A stretch of 64,000 nt of DNA from CAMAVH01 sp046297835 (lineage in GTDB: Bacteria > Pseudomonadota > Alphaproteobacteria > SMXQ01): contig JBKBHI010000006.1 of NCBI GenBank assembly GCA_046297835.1, positions 211,457 to 275,456 of the forward strand. The letters are read 5' to 3'. Shown here in pieces: positions 35,114-43,327 of this stretch. Numbering within the stretch: position 1 is the first letter of the stretch; every line of letters begins with the position of its first letter. Under the pieces are notes generated by a model that was not told where the DNA came from, did no database searches, and saw only the letters and a program-made list of their open reading frames with translations. The translations under genes were made by a program, and so were the position numbers.

Positions 35114-38100
35114 TCAAGCCTTCGGTTTGCCGTCTCGCCAAGCGATCAGGCGATAGAAAAGAGGTATGAAGAAAATCGCTAGGAAAGTGGCGGCTATCAT
35201 GCCCCCGATCACCCCGGTACCGATCGAATGGCGGCTCGCCGCGCCCGCTCCGCTGCTGATCGCCAGGGGCACGACGCCAAGGATGAAGGCCAGCGAGGTC
35301 ATGATGATGGGCCGGAAGCGCAGCCGCGCGCCGGCTAGCGCCGCTTCGGCCGCCGTCAACCCTTCGCGCCGCTTCAAGACGGCGAATTCGACGATTAGGA
35401 TGGCATTCTTCGCCGCCAGCCCCACCAGTGTCACCAGACCGATCTGGAAATAGACGTCGTTGTTCAGCCCGCGCAGCCAGATCGCCAACAGGGCGCCGAA
35501 GATGGCGAACGGCACAGCGAGAATGACGGCGAGCGGCAGCGACCAGCGCTCGTATTGCGCGGCCAGGATCAGGAATACCATCAAGATGCCGAACAGCAGG
35601 GCTTGGGCACCGGTTCCACCCGTCGCCAGCTCCTGGTAGGCCGAACCGGTCCAGGCGATCGTGTAGTTCGCCGGCAAGGATTCCCGGGCCACCTCCCGCA
35701 TCGCGGCAATGGCTTGGCCGGATGAATAGCCGGGAGCGGGATTGCCCATGACCTTAGCGGCGTAGAAGGCATTGAAGCGGTCCATTTGGTCCGGACCGAT
35801 GACGCGCTTGAGCTCCAGCAGCACGTCGATCGGAATCATGTTGCCGCTTTCGGAGCGCACGAAGACCTGTTTGAGGTCCTCCGGGCGCTCGCGGAAAATC
35901 GCCTCCGCCTGCAAACTGACGCGGTAATTCCGGCCGAACAGCGTGAAATCGTTCACGTACAAGCTGCCGAAGGTGCTTTGCATCGTCTCGAAGATGGAGG
36001 AGATCGGCACGCCGAGCGTCTTGGCCTTCTCGCGGTTCACCTCGATGCGATATTCCGGGACGCTAGCGTCGAACGTCGTGCGCACGCCGGTTAGTTCCGG
36101 CCGCTTGCCGGCCGCCTGGACGAGCTGCTGGGTCGCGGCGATCAGTGCTTGAGATCCCGCGCCGCCGCGATCCTGGACATAGGCCTCGAAACCGCCCGTC
36201 GTGCTCATGCCCATGATCGGCGGCGGATTGAACACCAGCACCATCGCGTCGCGGATGCCCGACAGCGTTCCCATGAACCGGCCCGCCAGGGTGGCGGCCG
36301 AATCGGACTCCTTAGGGCGCTCATCCCATTCCTTGAGCCGGATGAAGGCGGCGCCAGCGCTCGGGCGTTGCGCGCCGGCAAGCAGGTCGTATCCCGCGAA
36401 GGCCACCACGTCCGAGACCGTCGGTTGGGCCATCAGATTCTCGGCCAGGGACTGCATCATATCCCCCGTGCGGTCCAGGGAGGCCGCCGGCGGCAGGATG
36501 CCCACGGTCAGGAGGACGCCCTGGTCCTCGTCCGGGACGAGCGCACCCGGAATCCGCGAGAACAGCAGGGCGGCGAGCCCGAGCATGCCCACCACCAGAA
36601 ACAGAGCGACGAAAATGCGCCGCAACAGGAATTGAACGCCGGCAACGTAACCGTTGGTCATGCGCTCGAAGAACCTGTTGAAGACTCTGAAAGGAGCCAT
36701 GGGCTCATTATGGCCCGGCTTGAGGATCAGAGCGCATAAAGCCGGCGTAAGAGTGAGCGCGACGATGCCGGAAATGATGACCGAGATGGCGATCGTCACC
36801 GCGAACTGGCGATACATCTCGCCCGCGAGGCCGCCCATGAAGGCGACCGGAACGAACACGGCGCAGAGGACCAGCACGATCGCGACGACCGGACCGGTGA
36901 CCTCCTGCATCGCCTTGATGGCGGCGGCCTTCGGCGGGAGGCCCTCCGTCGTCATGATGCGCTCGACGTTCTCCAGCACGACGATGGCGTCGTCGACGAC
37001 GATGCCAATGGCGAGCACCAGGCCGAACAGCGTCAGCAAATTGATCGAGAACCCGAGCACGTAGATTCCGGCGAAGGTGCCGATGATCGACACCGGAACG
37101 GCGACCAGCGGGATTAACGTGGCGCGAAAATTCTGCAGGAAGACGAAGACGACGAGGACGACCAGAACGATTGCCTCGATGAAGGTGTGGATCACCTCCT
37201 CGATCGACACCTCGACGAAGCGCGTCGTGTTGTATGGAACTGCATATTCCATACTCTCCGGAAAATTTCGGGCGAGCTCGTCCATGCGGGTCCGGACCGC
37301 TTCCATCGTCGCCAAAGCGTTGGCCCCCGGCTGCAGATAGATGCCGATCGGGACCGTGGGACGCCCGTTGTGGGTCGCCGCGAAGCTGTAGTCCTGCGCG
37401 CCCAACTCGATGCGGGCGACGTCCTTGAGGCGCAGGGTCGACGCGCTGTCGCTCGTTCGCAGTATGATGTTCTCGAACGCCTTGACATCGGGCAGACGCC
37501 CTTCGGTCGTCACCGAATAAGTGAAGGCGACGGGATTCTCCATGGGCGCTTGGCCGAAGCGGCCGGCGGCGAATTGCGCGTTCTGCTCGCGGATGGCGGC
37601 GGCCACGTCGCCCGGCGTGAGGTCGTATTGCGCCAGCTTATCCGGCCGCAGCCAGATGCGCATGGAGTAATCCTTGGCGCCGAATAGCTGCGCGTCGCCG
37701 ACGCCCGGCGTGCGCTTCAGTTCGTCTAGGATGTTCAGCAGCGCGTAGTTGCTGATGTAGATGGAATCGTAGCGATCGTCCGACGACGACAACGTCATGA
37801 CGCCGAGAATCGACGTCGATTGCTTGTTGACGATGACGCCCTGGCGCGTGACCTCTTCCGGCAAGGTCGACAAGGCCCGCTGTACACGGTTGTTGACGTT
37901 GATCGTGGCCTGGTCCGGATCCGTACCGATCTCGAACGTGACCGTCAGGCGCATGGTTCCTGAGCCGCTGTTCGAGGACTGCATATAGAGCATGTCCTCG
38001 ACGCCGTTGATCTGTTGCTCGAGCGGCGCCGCGACCGTCTGCGCCACCACTTCCGCGCTGGCGCCGGGATAGGTCGCCGAGACGACGACCTGCGGCGGCA

Positions 38101-38218
38101 CGATTTCGGGGTATTGCGAGATCGGCAAAACGCGCATCGCCACGACGCCGGCGAGCACGATGACGATCGAAATGACCGCTGCGAAGACCGGACGGTCGAT
38201 GAAGAAACGCGAGCTCAT
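35114..38218 (-). CDS. acrB: RND multidrug efflux pump, HAE1/AcrB family
   Basis: 1034 residues, the normal AcrB length, from ATG 38218, which overlaps the acrA stop as ATGA. It starts MSSRFFIDRPVFAAVISIVI like other inner-membrane HAE1 pumps. Twelve membrane segments and two large periplasmic loops are present. Proton-relay residues are visible: the Asp-Asp pair in LAIGIVVDDAIVVLENVER and the lysine in LVGLAAKNAILIVEF. Substrates are likely hydrophobic drugs, detergents or aromatic compounds. Operon acrA-acrB, controlled by the divergent TetR repressor. Confidence 0.95.
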   Translation of the reverse strand: MSSRFFIDRPVFAAVISIVIVLAGVVAMRVLPISQYPEIVPPQVVVSATYPGASAEVVAQTVAAPLEQQINGVEDMLYMQSSNSGSGTMRLTVTFEIGTDPDQATINVNNRVQRALSTLPEEVTRQGVIVNKQSTSILGVMTLSSSDDRYDSIYISNYALLNILDELKRTPGVGDAQLFGAKDYSMRIWLRPDKLAQYDLTPGDVAAAIREQNAQFAAGRFGQAPMENPVAFTYSVTTEGRLPDVKAFENIILRTSDSASTLRLKDVARIELGAQDYSFAATHNGRPTVPIGIYLQPGANALATMEAVRTRMDELARNFPESMEYAVPYNTTRFVEVSIEEVIHTFIEAIVLVVLVVFVFLQNFRATLIPLVAVPVSIIGTFAGIYVLGFSINLLTLFGLVLAIGIVVDDAIVVLENVERIMTTEGLPPKAAAIKAMQEVTGPVVAIVLVLCAVFVPVAFMGGLAGEMYRQFAVTIAISVIISGIVALTLTPALCALILKPGHNEPMAPFRVFNRFFERMTNGYVAGVQFLLRRIFVALFLVVGMLGLAALLFSRIPGALVPDEDQGVLLTVGILPPAASLDRTGDMMQSLAENLMAQPTVSDVVAFAGYDLLAGAQRPSAGAAFIRLKEWDERPKESDSAATLAGRFMGTLSGIRDAMVLVFNPPPIMGMSTTGGFEAYVQDRGGAGSQALIAATQQLVQAAGKRPELTGVRTTFDASVPEYRIEVNREKAKTLGVPISSIFETMQSTFGSLYVNDFTLFGRNYRVSLQAEAIFRERPEDLKQVFVRSESGNMIPIDVLLELKRVIGPDQMDRFNAFYAAKVMGNPAPGYSSGQAIAAMREVARESLPANYTIAWTGSAYQELATGGTGAQALLFGILMVFLILAAQYERWSLPLAVILAVPFAIFGALLAIWLRGLNNDVYFQIGLVTLVGLAAKNAILIVEFAVLKRREGLTAAEAALAGARLRFRPIIMTSLAFILGVVPLAISSGAGAASRHSIGTGVIGGMIAATFLAIFFIPLFYRLIAWRDGKPKA

Positions 38219-39393
38219 CGACGGGGTTCCGGCGTCGGCGCCTGCGCTTCGGCGAGCGTGACCGGATTGCCCGGCCTGACCTTGATCACCCCCTCGGTGA
38301 TGACCTTGTCTCCGGCCCGCAACCCCTCTTCCACCAGCCACCCCATCGACGTCTCGCGGCCGAGACGGACCGGCCTGGCCGTCGCCTTGCCGGCCGCATC
38401 GACCGTGTAGACGAAGGTGCCCTGCGGGCCCTGCATGACGGCGCGCTGCGGAACGGCGATGCCGTCATGCAATATCAACCCGCTGACGATGACCTGCACG
38501 AACTGACCCGGGAGCAGCGCGCCATCCGGGTTCGGCACGAACGCGCGGGCCTGAATCGTTCCGGTTTCCAGATCGACGCTGCTGGAGGTGAAGTCGATAT
38601 AGCCCGCCTCGGGAGCGAACCGTCCGTCACCGAAACGAACCCGCACGCTGAGGCGGCCCTCGTTGCGCGGATCGATCTCCGCGCGCCCCGCCTTCTGCAA
38701 ATCTCGAATCTCGTTCGCGTCCCTATCTGTGTAGGAGAAGACGACCTGCACCGGGTCAGTTTGCGTGATCCGCGTCAGCAGGCTGTTGGCCTGCACAAGG
38801 CTGCCTTGCGGCAACACTTCCAAACTCGTGATTCCCGTGATCGGCGCGACGACCTGCGTGTAGCCCAGGTTCAGCTCGGCGGTTTCGAGCTGCGCCTGGG
38901 CGACGGCAACCGCTGCGTCTGCGGACGCGAGCGCGCTGATCGCGTCATCGCGGGCCTTGGCGGTGCCGACCTGCTGCTCGAAGAGCTGGCGCGCGCGCGC
39001 GGCATCCTGGCGCGCTTTTTGCTGCTGCGCCCGCTGCTGCTGCAGCTGCGCCTTGGCTTGCGCGACGGCGGTTTCATAAGGCGCGGGATCTATCCTGTAG
39101 AGGATGTCCCCCGCCTTCACGCCCGCCCCTTCGACATAGTTGCGCGAGAGCAGGATGCCGCCGACGCGCGCGCGCACTTCGACTTCGCTGGCGGCGCGCA
39201 CGCGACCGGCATATTGAAACGTCAGGGGCACCGGTTGCGGACGGATCTCTTCCGCCGACACCGCTGGCGGCGGCGCGGAGGCCGCCTGCTGATCGTCCTC
39301 TCCACAAGCCGCAAGCCATGGAAGCACGGCGAACAGGACACAGGCGAGACGGGCATGACGCAAGCATGTCATTGACGAAATTGGAGAAAACAT
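38215..39393 (-). CDS. acrA: RND periplasmic adaptor, AcrA family lipoprotein
   Basis: 392 residues from ATG 39393 (MFSPISSM...); ATG 39372 is an alternative. The signal ends in a lipobox, LPWLAAC, with the lipidated Cys30. A long open frame further left to 40170 belongs to the opposite-strand tetR and is not used. Lipoyl half-motif VRARVGGILLSRNYVEGAGVKAGDILYRIDP, a coiled-coil hairpin rich in A/Q/R (AQLQQQRAQQQKARQDAARA), then TQVVAPITGI and a beta-barrel domain. Adaptor between AcrB and TolC. Overlaps acrB by four bases. Confidence 0.92.
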   Translation of the reverse strand: MFSPISSMTCLRHARLACVLFAVLPWLAACGEDDQQAASAPPPAVSAEEIRPQPVPLTFQYAGRVRAASEVEVRARVGGILLSRNYVEGAGVKAGDILYRIDPAPYETAVAQAKAQLQQQRAQQQKARQDAARARQLFEQQVGTAKARDDAISALASADAAVAVAQAQLETAELNLGYTQVVAPITGITSLEVLPQGSLVQANSLLTRITQTDPVQVVFSYTDRDANEIRDLQKAGRAEIDPRNEGRLSVRVRFGDGRFAPEAGYIDFTSSSVDLETGTIQARAFVPNPDGALLPGQFVQVIVSGLILHDGIAVPQRAVMQGPQGTFVYTVDAAGKATARPVRLGRETSMGWLVEEGLRAGDKVITEGVIKVRPGNPVTLAEAQAPTPEPRR

Positions 39394-39446
39394 AGGTGAA
39401 GGTCGCCGCAATGAGGGTTGTCTTGATAGCGCGCTCACGATTATAT

Positions 39447-39464
39447 ATACATACGTGAATGTAT
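39447..39464. promoter_or_regulatory. AcrR-type palindromic operator
   Basis: ATACATACGTGAATGTAT is an 18-bp interrupted palindrome (TACAT N6 ATGTA core) in the 87-base gap between acrA and the divergent tetR gene. It closely resembles the known AcrR box of the enterobacterial acrAB operon in its half-sites. A bound repressor would block both promoters, giving self-control and pump control. Confidence 0.75.
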
Positions 39465-39480
39465 TTAAAGGGAGGATTTG

Positions 39481-40128
39481 ATGATGGCCCGCAAAACAAA
39501 AGAAGCGGCCCAGGAAACGCGGCAGCAGATTCTCGCCGCGGCCGAGGAAATCTTTTTTCGTCATGGGGTTAGCCAGACATCTCTGGACGAGATCGCGACC
39601 ACGGCGGGGGTGACCCGGGGGGCGATCTATTGGCACTTCAAGAACAAACTGGATTTGTTCAAGGCGCTCTTCGAGAGCGTCCGCATGCCCCAGGAAGAAA
39701 TTATCGAGCGGGCGGTCGCGGAGGGGCATCCGGACGCCCTCGGCATGTTGGAGACGACGATCCGCGAGGCGTTCTCGATTCTCGTCACCGACCACCGGCG
39801 CCAGCGCGTCTTCACCATCCTCAACTGCCGCTGCGAATATGTGGGCGAGATGCAGGAATTTCTCGACCACCAGCGCGACGCCAACCAGCGCATGCAGGAC
39901 AGGATCACGCGCGCCTTTTATCTGGCGCGCGAGCAGGGCGCGCTGTCTCCCGCCTGGAAGCCGGATGACTGCGCCGGCATCTTCATCAATTTCGTGATCG
40001 GCATCTTCACGGACTGGATACGCTTCGGGCAGCAGTTCGATCTTGTCGAGATCGGCAGCCGACAGGCGACGAAGCTGATCGCCACGTTCAAGGCGGATGC
40101 TGCCTCCCCGCCCCACACGCCCCCATGA
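39481..40128 (+). CDS. acrR: TetR/AcrR-family repressor of the RND pump
   Basis: 215 residues; ATG 39481 or ATG 39484, with AAGGGAGGA directly upstream. DNA-binding domain: ETRQQILAAAEEIFFRHGVSQTSLDEIATTAGVTRGAIYWHFKNKLDLFKALF, matching the AcrR/TtgR/MexR-type group nearly word for word. The C-terminal helical domain (MLETTIREAFSILV...) binds drugs and releases DNA in this group. Divergent from acrAB with the operator between them; this is the standard layout for local repression. A second TetR gene follows 15 bases later. Confidence 0.9.
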   Translation: MMARKTKEAAQETRQQILAAAEEIFFRHGVSQTSLDEIATTAGVTRGAIYWHFKNKLDLFKALFESVRMPQEEIIERAVAEGHPDALGMLETTIREAFSILVTDHRRQRVFTILNCRCEYVGEMQEFLDHQRDANQRMQDRITRAFYLAREQGALSPAWKPDDCAGIFINFVIGIFTDWIRFGQQFDLVEIGSRQATKLIATFKADAASPPHTPP

Positions 40129-40143
40129 CGGATCGAGCTCGGC

Positions 40144-40806
40144 ATGCCTAAGTCGAACCCCGGCAAACACGGCCTAGTCGCGCGCCCGGGCCACGAGAAT
40201 CAGCGCAGCGGCCCCAAGCGAACCCATGTTCTGCAGCTCGCCACGGAAACCATGCTGCAACACGGCTATCAGTCGACGAGCATGGATGAGCTCGCGCGCC
40301 GGACGGGCGTCTCCAAAGCGACTCTCTATTCGTATTTTCCCAGCAAGGAAACGCTGTTTCGCGCGGTCATCGGCGAGTTGGCGCAAAGCCTCCTGCGCAA
40401 GTTAGAGAACTTCAGGGTCAGCGACCTACCGCCGGACAAGGCCCTCTATCGAATGGGGGAGCTCTACCTGGACCTCGCCCTCCTTCCCTCCTCGATCAAT
40501 CTGCACCGTCTTATCGTCGCCGAAGCGGATCATTATCCAGCGCTCGGCAACCTCATCTACCGCAACGGCCCGAAACAGGCCGTGGAAGCGTTGGCGCAAT
40601 ACCTGCGGCAATCGCCCGCCCTGGAGATCGAGAATCCCGAACTCGCCGCTGAGTTGTTTCTCGGCATGGTCCTCGGACACTCGCACTTTCGCTCCCTGCT
40701 CAAGACCGATTCGAGCAAAGACCGCCTGGCCCGCCGACGCCGGACGCTCCGGAGCGCAGTGGCCATATTCCTTCACGGCACTCTAGCCAAACGAGGCGGA
40801 TCATGA
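40144..40806 (+). CDS. TetR-family regulator
   Basis: 220 residues. Helix-turn-helix domain THVLQLATETMLQHGYQSTSMDELARRTGVSKATLYSYFPSKETLFRAV. The ligand domain contains LYLDLALLPSSINLHRLIVAEADHYPALG, typical of the TetR_C AefR/YbiH-like group found with efflux or exporter genes. The stop overlaps the NDH-2 start (ATGA), so the regulator and the dehydrogenase are co-translated. Which genes it controls is unknown; the yhiI-rbbA-yhhJ exporter downstream on the other strand is one candidate. Confidence 0.85.
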   Translation: MPKSNPGKHGLVARPGHENQRSGPKRTHVLQLATETMLQHGYQSTSMDELARRTGVSKATLYSYFPSKETLFRAVIGELAQSLLRKLENFRVSDLPPDKALYRMGELYLDLALLPSSINLHRLIVAEADHYPALGNLIYRNGPKQAVEALAQYLRQSPALEIENPELAAELFLGMVLGHSHFRSLLKTDSSKDRLARRRRTLRSAVAIFLHGTLAKRGGS

Positions 40807-42068
40807 CGGACAAGAAACGCATCGTCATCGTCGGCGCGGGGTTCGCCGGACTGGCGGCCGCGCGCGGACTTAAGCATCTCGATGCCGACGTGGTGCTGAT
40901 CGACCGGCGGAACTACCATCTCTTCCAGCCGCTGCTGTACCAGGTCGCGACCGCCGCCTTGTCGCCCGCGCAAATCGCGCAGCCGATCCGCGCCATTCTG
41001 CGCGAGCAAAAAAACTGCACTGTGGCGCTCGCGGAAGTGACCGGCATCGATCCGCAGAATCGCTTGGTGAAAGGCCGCAATGGCCAACTGCGTTACGACT
41101 ATCTGATCGTCGCGACCGGAGCGACCCATGCCTATTTCGGCAAAGAAGGCTGGAGCAAGCACGCGCCCGGCTTGAAATCCATCGAAGACGCCACGACCAT
41201 CCGCCAGAAGATATTGGCTGCGTTCGAGAAAGCGGAGGCCTCGCTCGACGAAACCGAACGGTCCGCCCTGCTGACCTTCGTCGTCGTCGGCGGCGGCCCG
41301 ACCGGTGTGGAAATGGCCGGCGCAATCGCCGAGTTGGCACGGCATACCCTCAAGGACGATTTCCGCCGCATCGATCCACGCCAAGCACGCATCATTCTCG
41401 CCGAAGGCAGCCCGACGATTCTCAAGACCTTCCCTCCCAACTTGTCCGCACGGGCGCGCCAAGATTTGGAACGACTCGGCGTGGAAGTCCGCACGAGCAG
41501 CGCGATTACCGAGTGCGACGAATGGGGCGTGGCCCTAGGGGGCGAATCCACCCCGACGCGCACCGTCATCTGGGCCGCCGGCGTCAAGGCTTCGGACGCC
41601 GGCCAATGGCTCGGAGCTTCGCGCGATCGCGCCGACCGAGTCATCGTGGGCGAAGACCTTTCGCTTCCCAGCCACCCGGAGGTATTCGTGATCGGCGACA
41701 CCGCGTTGGTGAAGAACGCCGACGGTATGCCAGTTCCCGGGCTCGCGCCCGCTGCCATTCAGCAAGGACATTATGTCGCCAGCGTCATCGCCGCACAGCT
41801 TACCGGCAAGGCGTCGCCGAGGCCATTTGCCTATCGCAATTATGGCACCATGGCGACGATAGGCCGCGCCAAGGCCATCGCCGACTTCAACCGTTTCACG
41901 GTGGCGGGTTTTGCGGCCTGGGCACTTTGGGGCTTGATCCACCTGATGCCCCTCGTCGGCTTTCGCAACCGCCTCGTCGTCGCTTGCGACTGGCTCTGGT
42001 CCTATGCGACGCACGAACGCGGGGTTCGCCTGATCACCGTCTCGCAAAAAGGAGAAAGTGAGTTCTGA
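40803..42068 (+). CDS. ndh: Type II NADH dehydrogenase (NDH-2)
   Basis: 421 residues. Two dinucleotide-binding folds: FAD site RIVIVGAGFAGLAAARGL at the start and NADH site FVVVGGGPTGVEMAGAIAEL in the middle. FAD-closing block HPEVFVIGDTALVKN, and the quinone-side AAIQQGHYVA. A C-terminal amphipathic/hydrophobic region (FAAWALWGLIHLMPLVGF) anchors the enzyme to the inner membrane. It passes electrons from NADH to quinone without pumping protons. Coupled to a TetR gene. Confidence 0.92.
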   Translation: MTDKKRIVIVGAGFAGLAAARGLKHLDADVVLIDRRNYHLFQPLLYQVATAALSPAQIAQPIRAILREQKNCTVALAEVTGIDPQNRLVKGRNGQLRYDYLIVATGATHAYFGKEGWSKHAPGLKSIEDATTIRQKILAAFEKAEASLDETERSALLTFVVVGGGPTGVEMAGAIAELARHTLKDDFRRIDPRQARIILAEGSPTILKTFPPNLSARARQDLERLGVEVRTSSAITECDEWGVALGGESTPTRTVIWAAGVKASDAGQWLGASRDRADRVIVGEDLSLPSHPEVFVIGDTALVKNADGMPVPGLAPAAIQQGHYVASVIAAQLTGKASPRPFAYRNYGTMATIGRAKAIADFNRFTVAGFAAWALWGLIHLMPLVGFRNRLVVACDWLWSYATHERGVRLITVSQKGESEF

Positions 42069-42212
42069 ATCTATGTATCCGCGGCGATCGACCAATCATA
42101 CCAGGCGAGCACCGACGCACCAGCCTGGGTCAGCTTTAGTTTCAACTGTTGAAATGGCGCTCGCGACAATAAGAATCTCACGACAAGCAAGAGATCCTTA
42201 TAAGCGGTCGGC

Positions 42213-43325
42213 TTATCTCAAAAACGCCCTAAACCGATGTAACGCAAAAAAGAATAAGCCTGCCCCAATCATAAGTAGCGCCGCGAACTGTGGCCATACG
42301 ACGTCGAGGCCCGCGCCGCGAAAAAGAATCGACTGGGCCATCATCACGAAATGCGTGTTGGGAGCCGCCAGCATAATGGCCTGAATCGCGTCCGGCATGC
42401 TCTCGCGCGGCGTCACGCCGCCGGACAGAACCTGCAACGGCAATAGAACCATCATCAGCAGCAGGCCGAATTGCGGCATGGACCCCGCGACGGTCGCCAG
42501 GAATATGCCCATGCAGGTCGTCGCGAAGAGATGGAACGCCGCACCCACCAGAAACAGCGCCACCGAGCCTTGGATCGGAACCGCCAGCAGGCCCTGCACG
42601 ACGACGACAATGGAAAAGGCCGACGCCAGCAGAACCACGAGCGCCATCGACCAAATCTTGCTCAGCATGATTTCGGTCGGGCTGACCGGCATGACGAGAA
42701 GATGCTCGATCGTTCCGTGCTCGCGTTCGCGAATGAGCGCCGCCCCCGTCAAGACGATCGACAACATCGTGATCGACGAAATGACGTTCGTGATCGCGCC
42801 GAACCAGCCCTTGTTGAGCTCCTGATTGAAGCGCGTGCGCAGAACGAGATCGACGGGAAGGCTGCCCTTGTCCCGGTAGCGATCGAGGAATTCCGCAACC
42901 TCGCTCGACACGATGGACTGAACATATCCGCCACCCGCGAACGCTTGGGTCATGCGCGTGGCATCGATGTTGAGCTGAATCGTTGGCAATTTTCCCGCCA
43001 GTAAGTCGCGCTGGAAATTAGGAGGGATATCCAGCGCGAAAGTATCCAATCCACGATCCATGCGAACGTCCATCTCGTTCTGCGAGATGAGCTTCGGAAC
43101 GGTGAAATAAGGCGGATAAAGCGCCGTCAGGATGCGTGACGAAACCGGCGATACGTCTTCATCGACCACGGCGATGGCCGCGCGATTCAGCGTCTCCGGC
43201 ATAGCCTGCGAGGCGGTGTAGATCGAAAGTGTGAACGCGTAGGCGATCAAAATGAGCAACATCCAGTCGCGCGCGAGCCCGCGCAGCTCCTTGATGCCCA
43301 ATCGGTAGACATTGGCGGCCCGCAT
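42213..43325 (-). CDS. yhhJ: ABC-2 type exporter permease, YhhJ-like
   Basis: 370 residues. One N-terminal membrane segment (LLILIAYAFTLSIYTA), a large extracytoplasmic domain of about 140 residues (VVDEDVSPVSSRILTALYPPYF...), then five membrane segments with the ABC-2 signature REREHGTIEHLLVMPVSPTEIMLSKI. Third gene of an operon with the HlyD adaptor and the RbbA-like ATPase; two bases separate it from the latter. Together they form a tripartite-type exporter of unknown substrate. Confidence 0.88.
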   Translation of the reverse strand: MRAANVYRLGIKELRGLARDWMLLILIAYAFTLSIYTASQAMPETLNRAAIAVVDEDVSPVSSRILTALYPPYFTVPKLISQNEMDVRMDRGLDTFALDIPPNFQRDLLAGKLPTIQLNIDATRMTQAFAGGGYVQSIVSSEVAEFLDRYRDKGSLPVDLVLRTRFNQELNKGWFGAITNVISSITMLSIVLTGAALIREREHGTIEHLLVMPVSPTEIMLSKIWSMALVVLLASAFSIVVVVQGLLAVPIQGSVALFLVGAAFHLFATTCMGIFLATVAGSMPQFGLLLMMVLLPLQVLSGGVTPRESMPDAIQAIMLAAPNTHFVMMAQSILFRGAGLDVVWPQFAALLMIGAGLFFFALHRFRAFLR

Positions 43326-43327
43326 AG

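Noticed and set aside
39394..40170. Long N-terminal extension of acrA
   Set aside because: It lies opposite the tetR gene; the lipoprotein signal and lipobox start just after ATG 39393.
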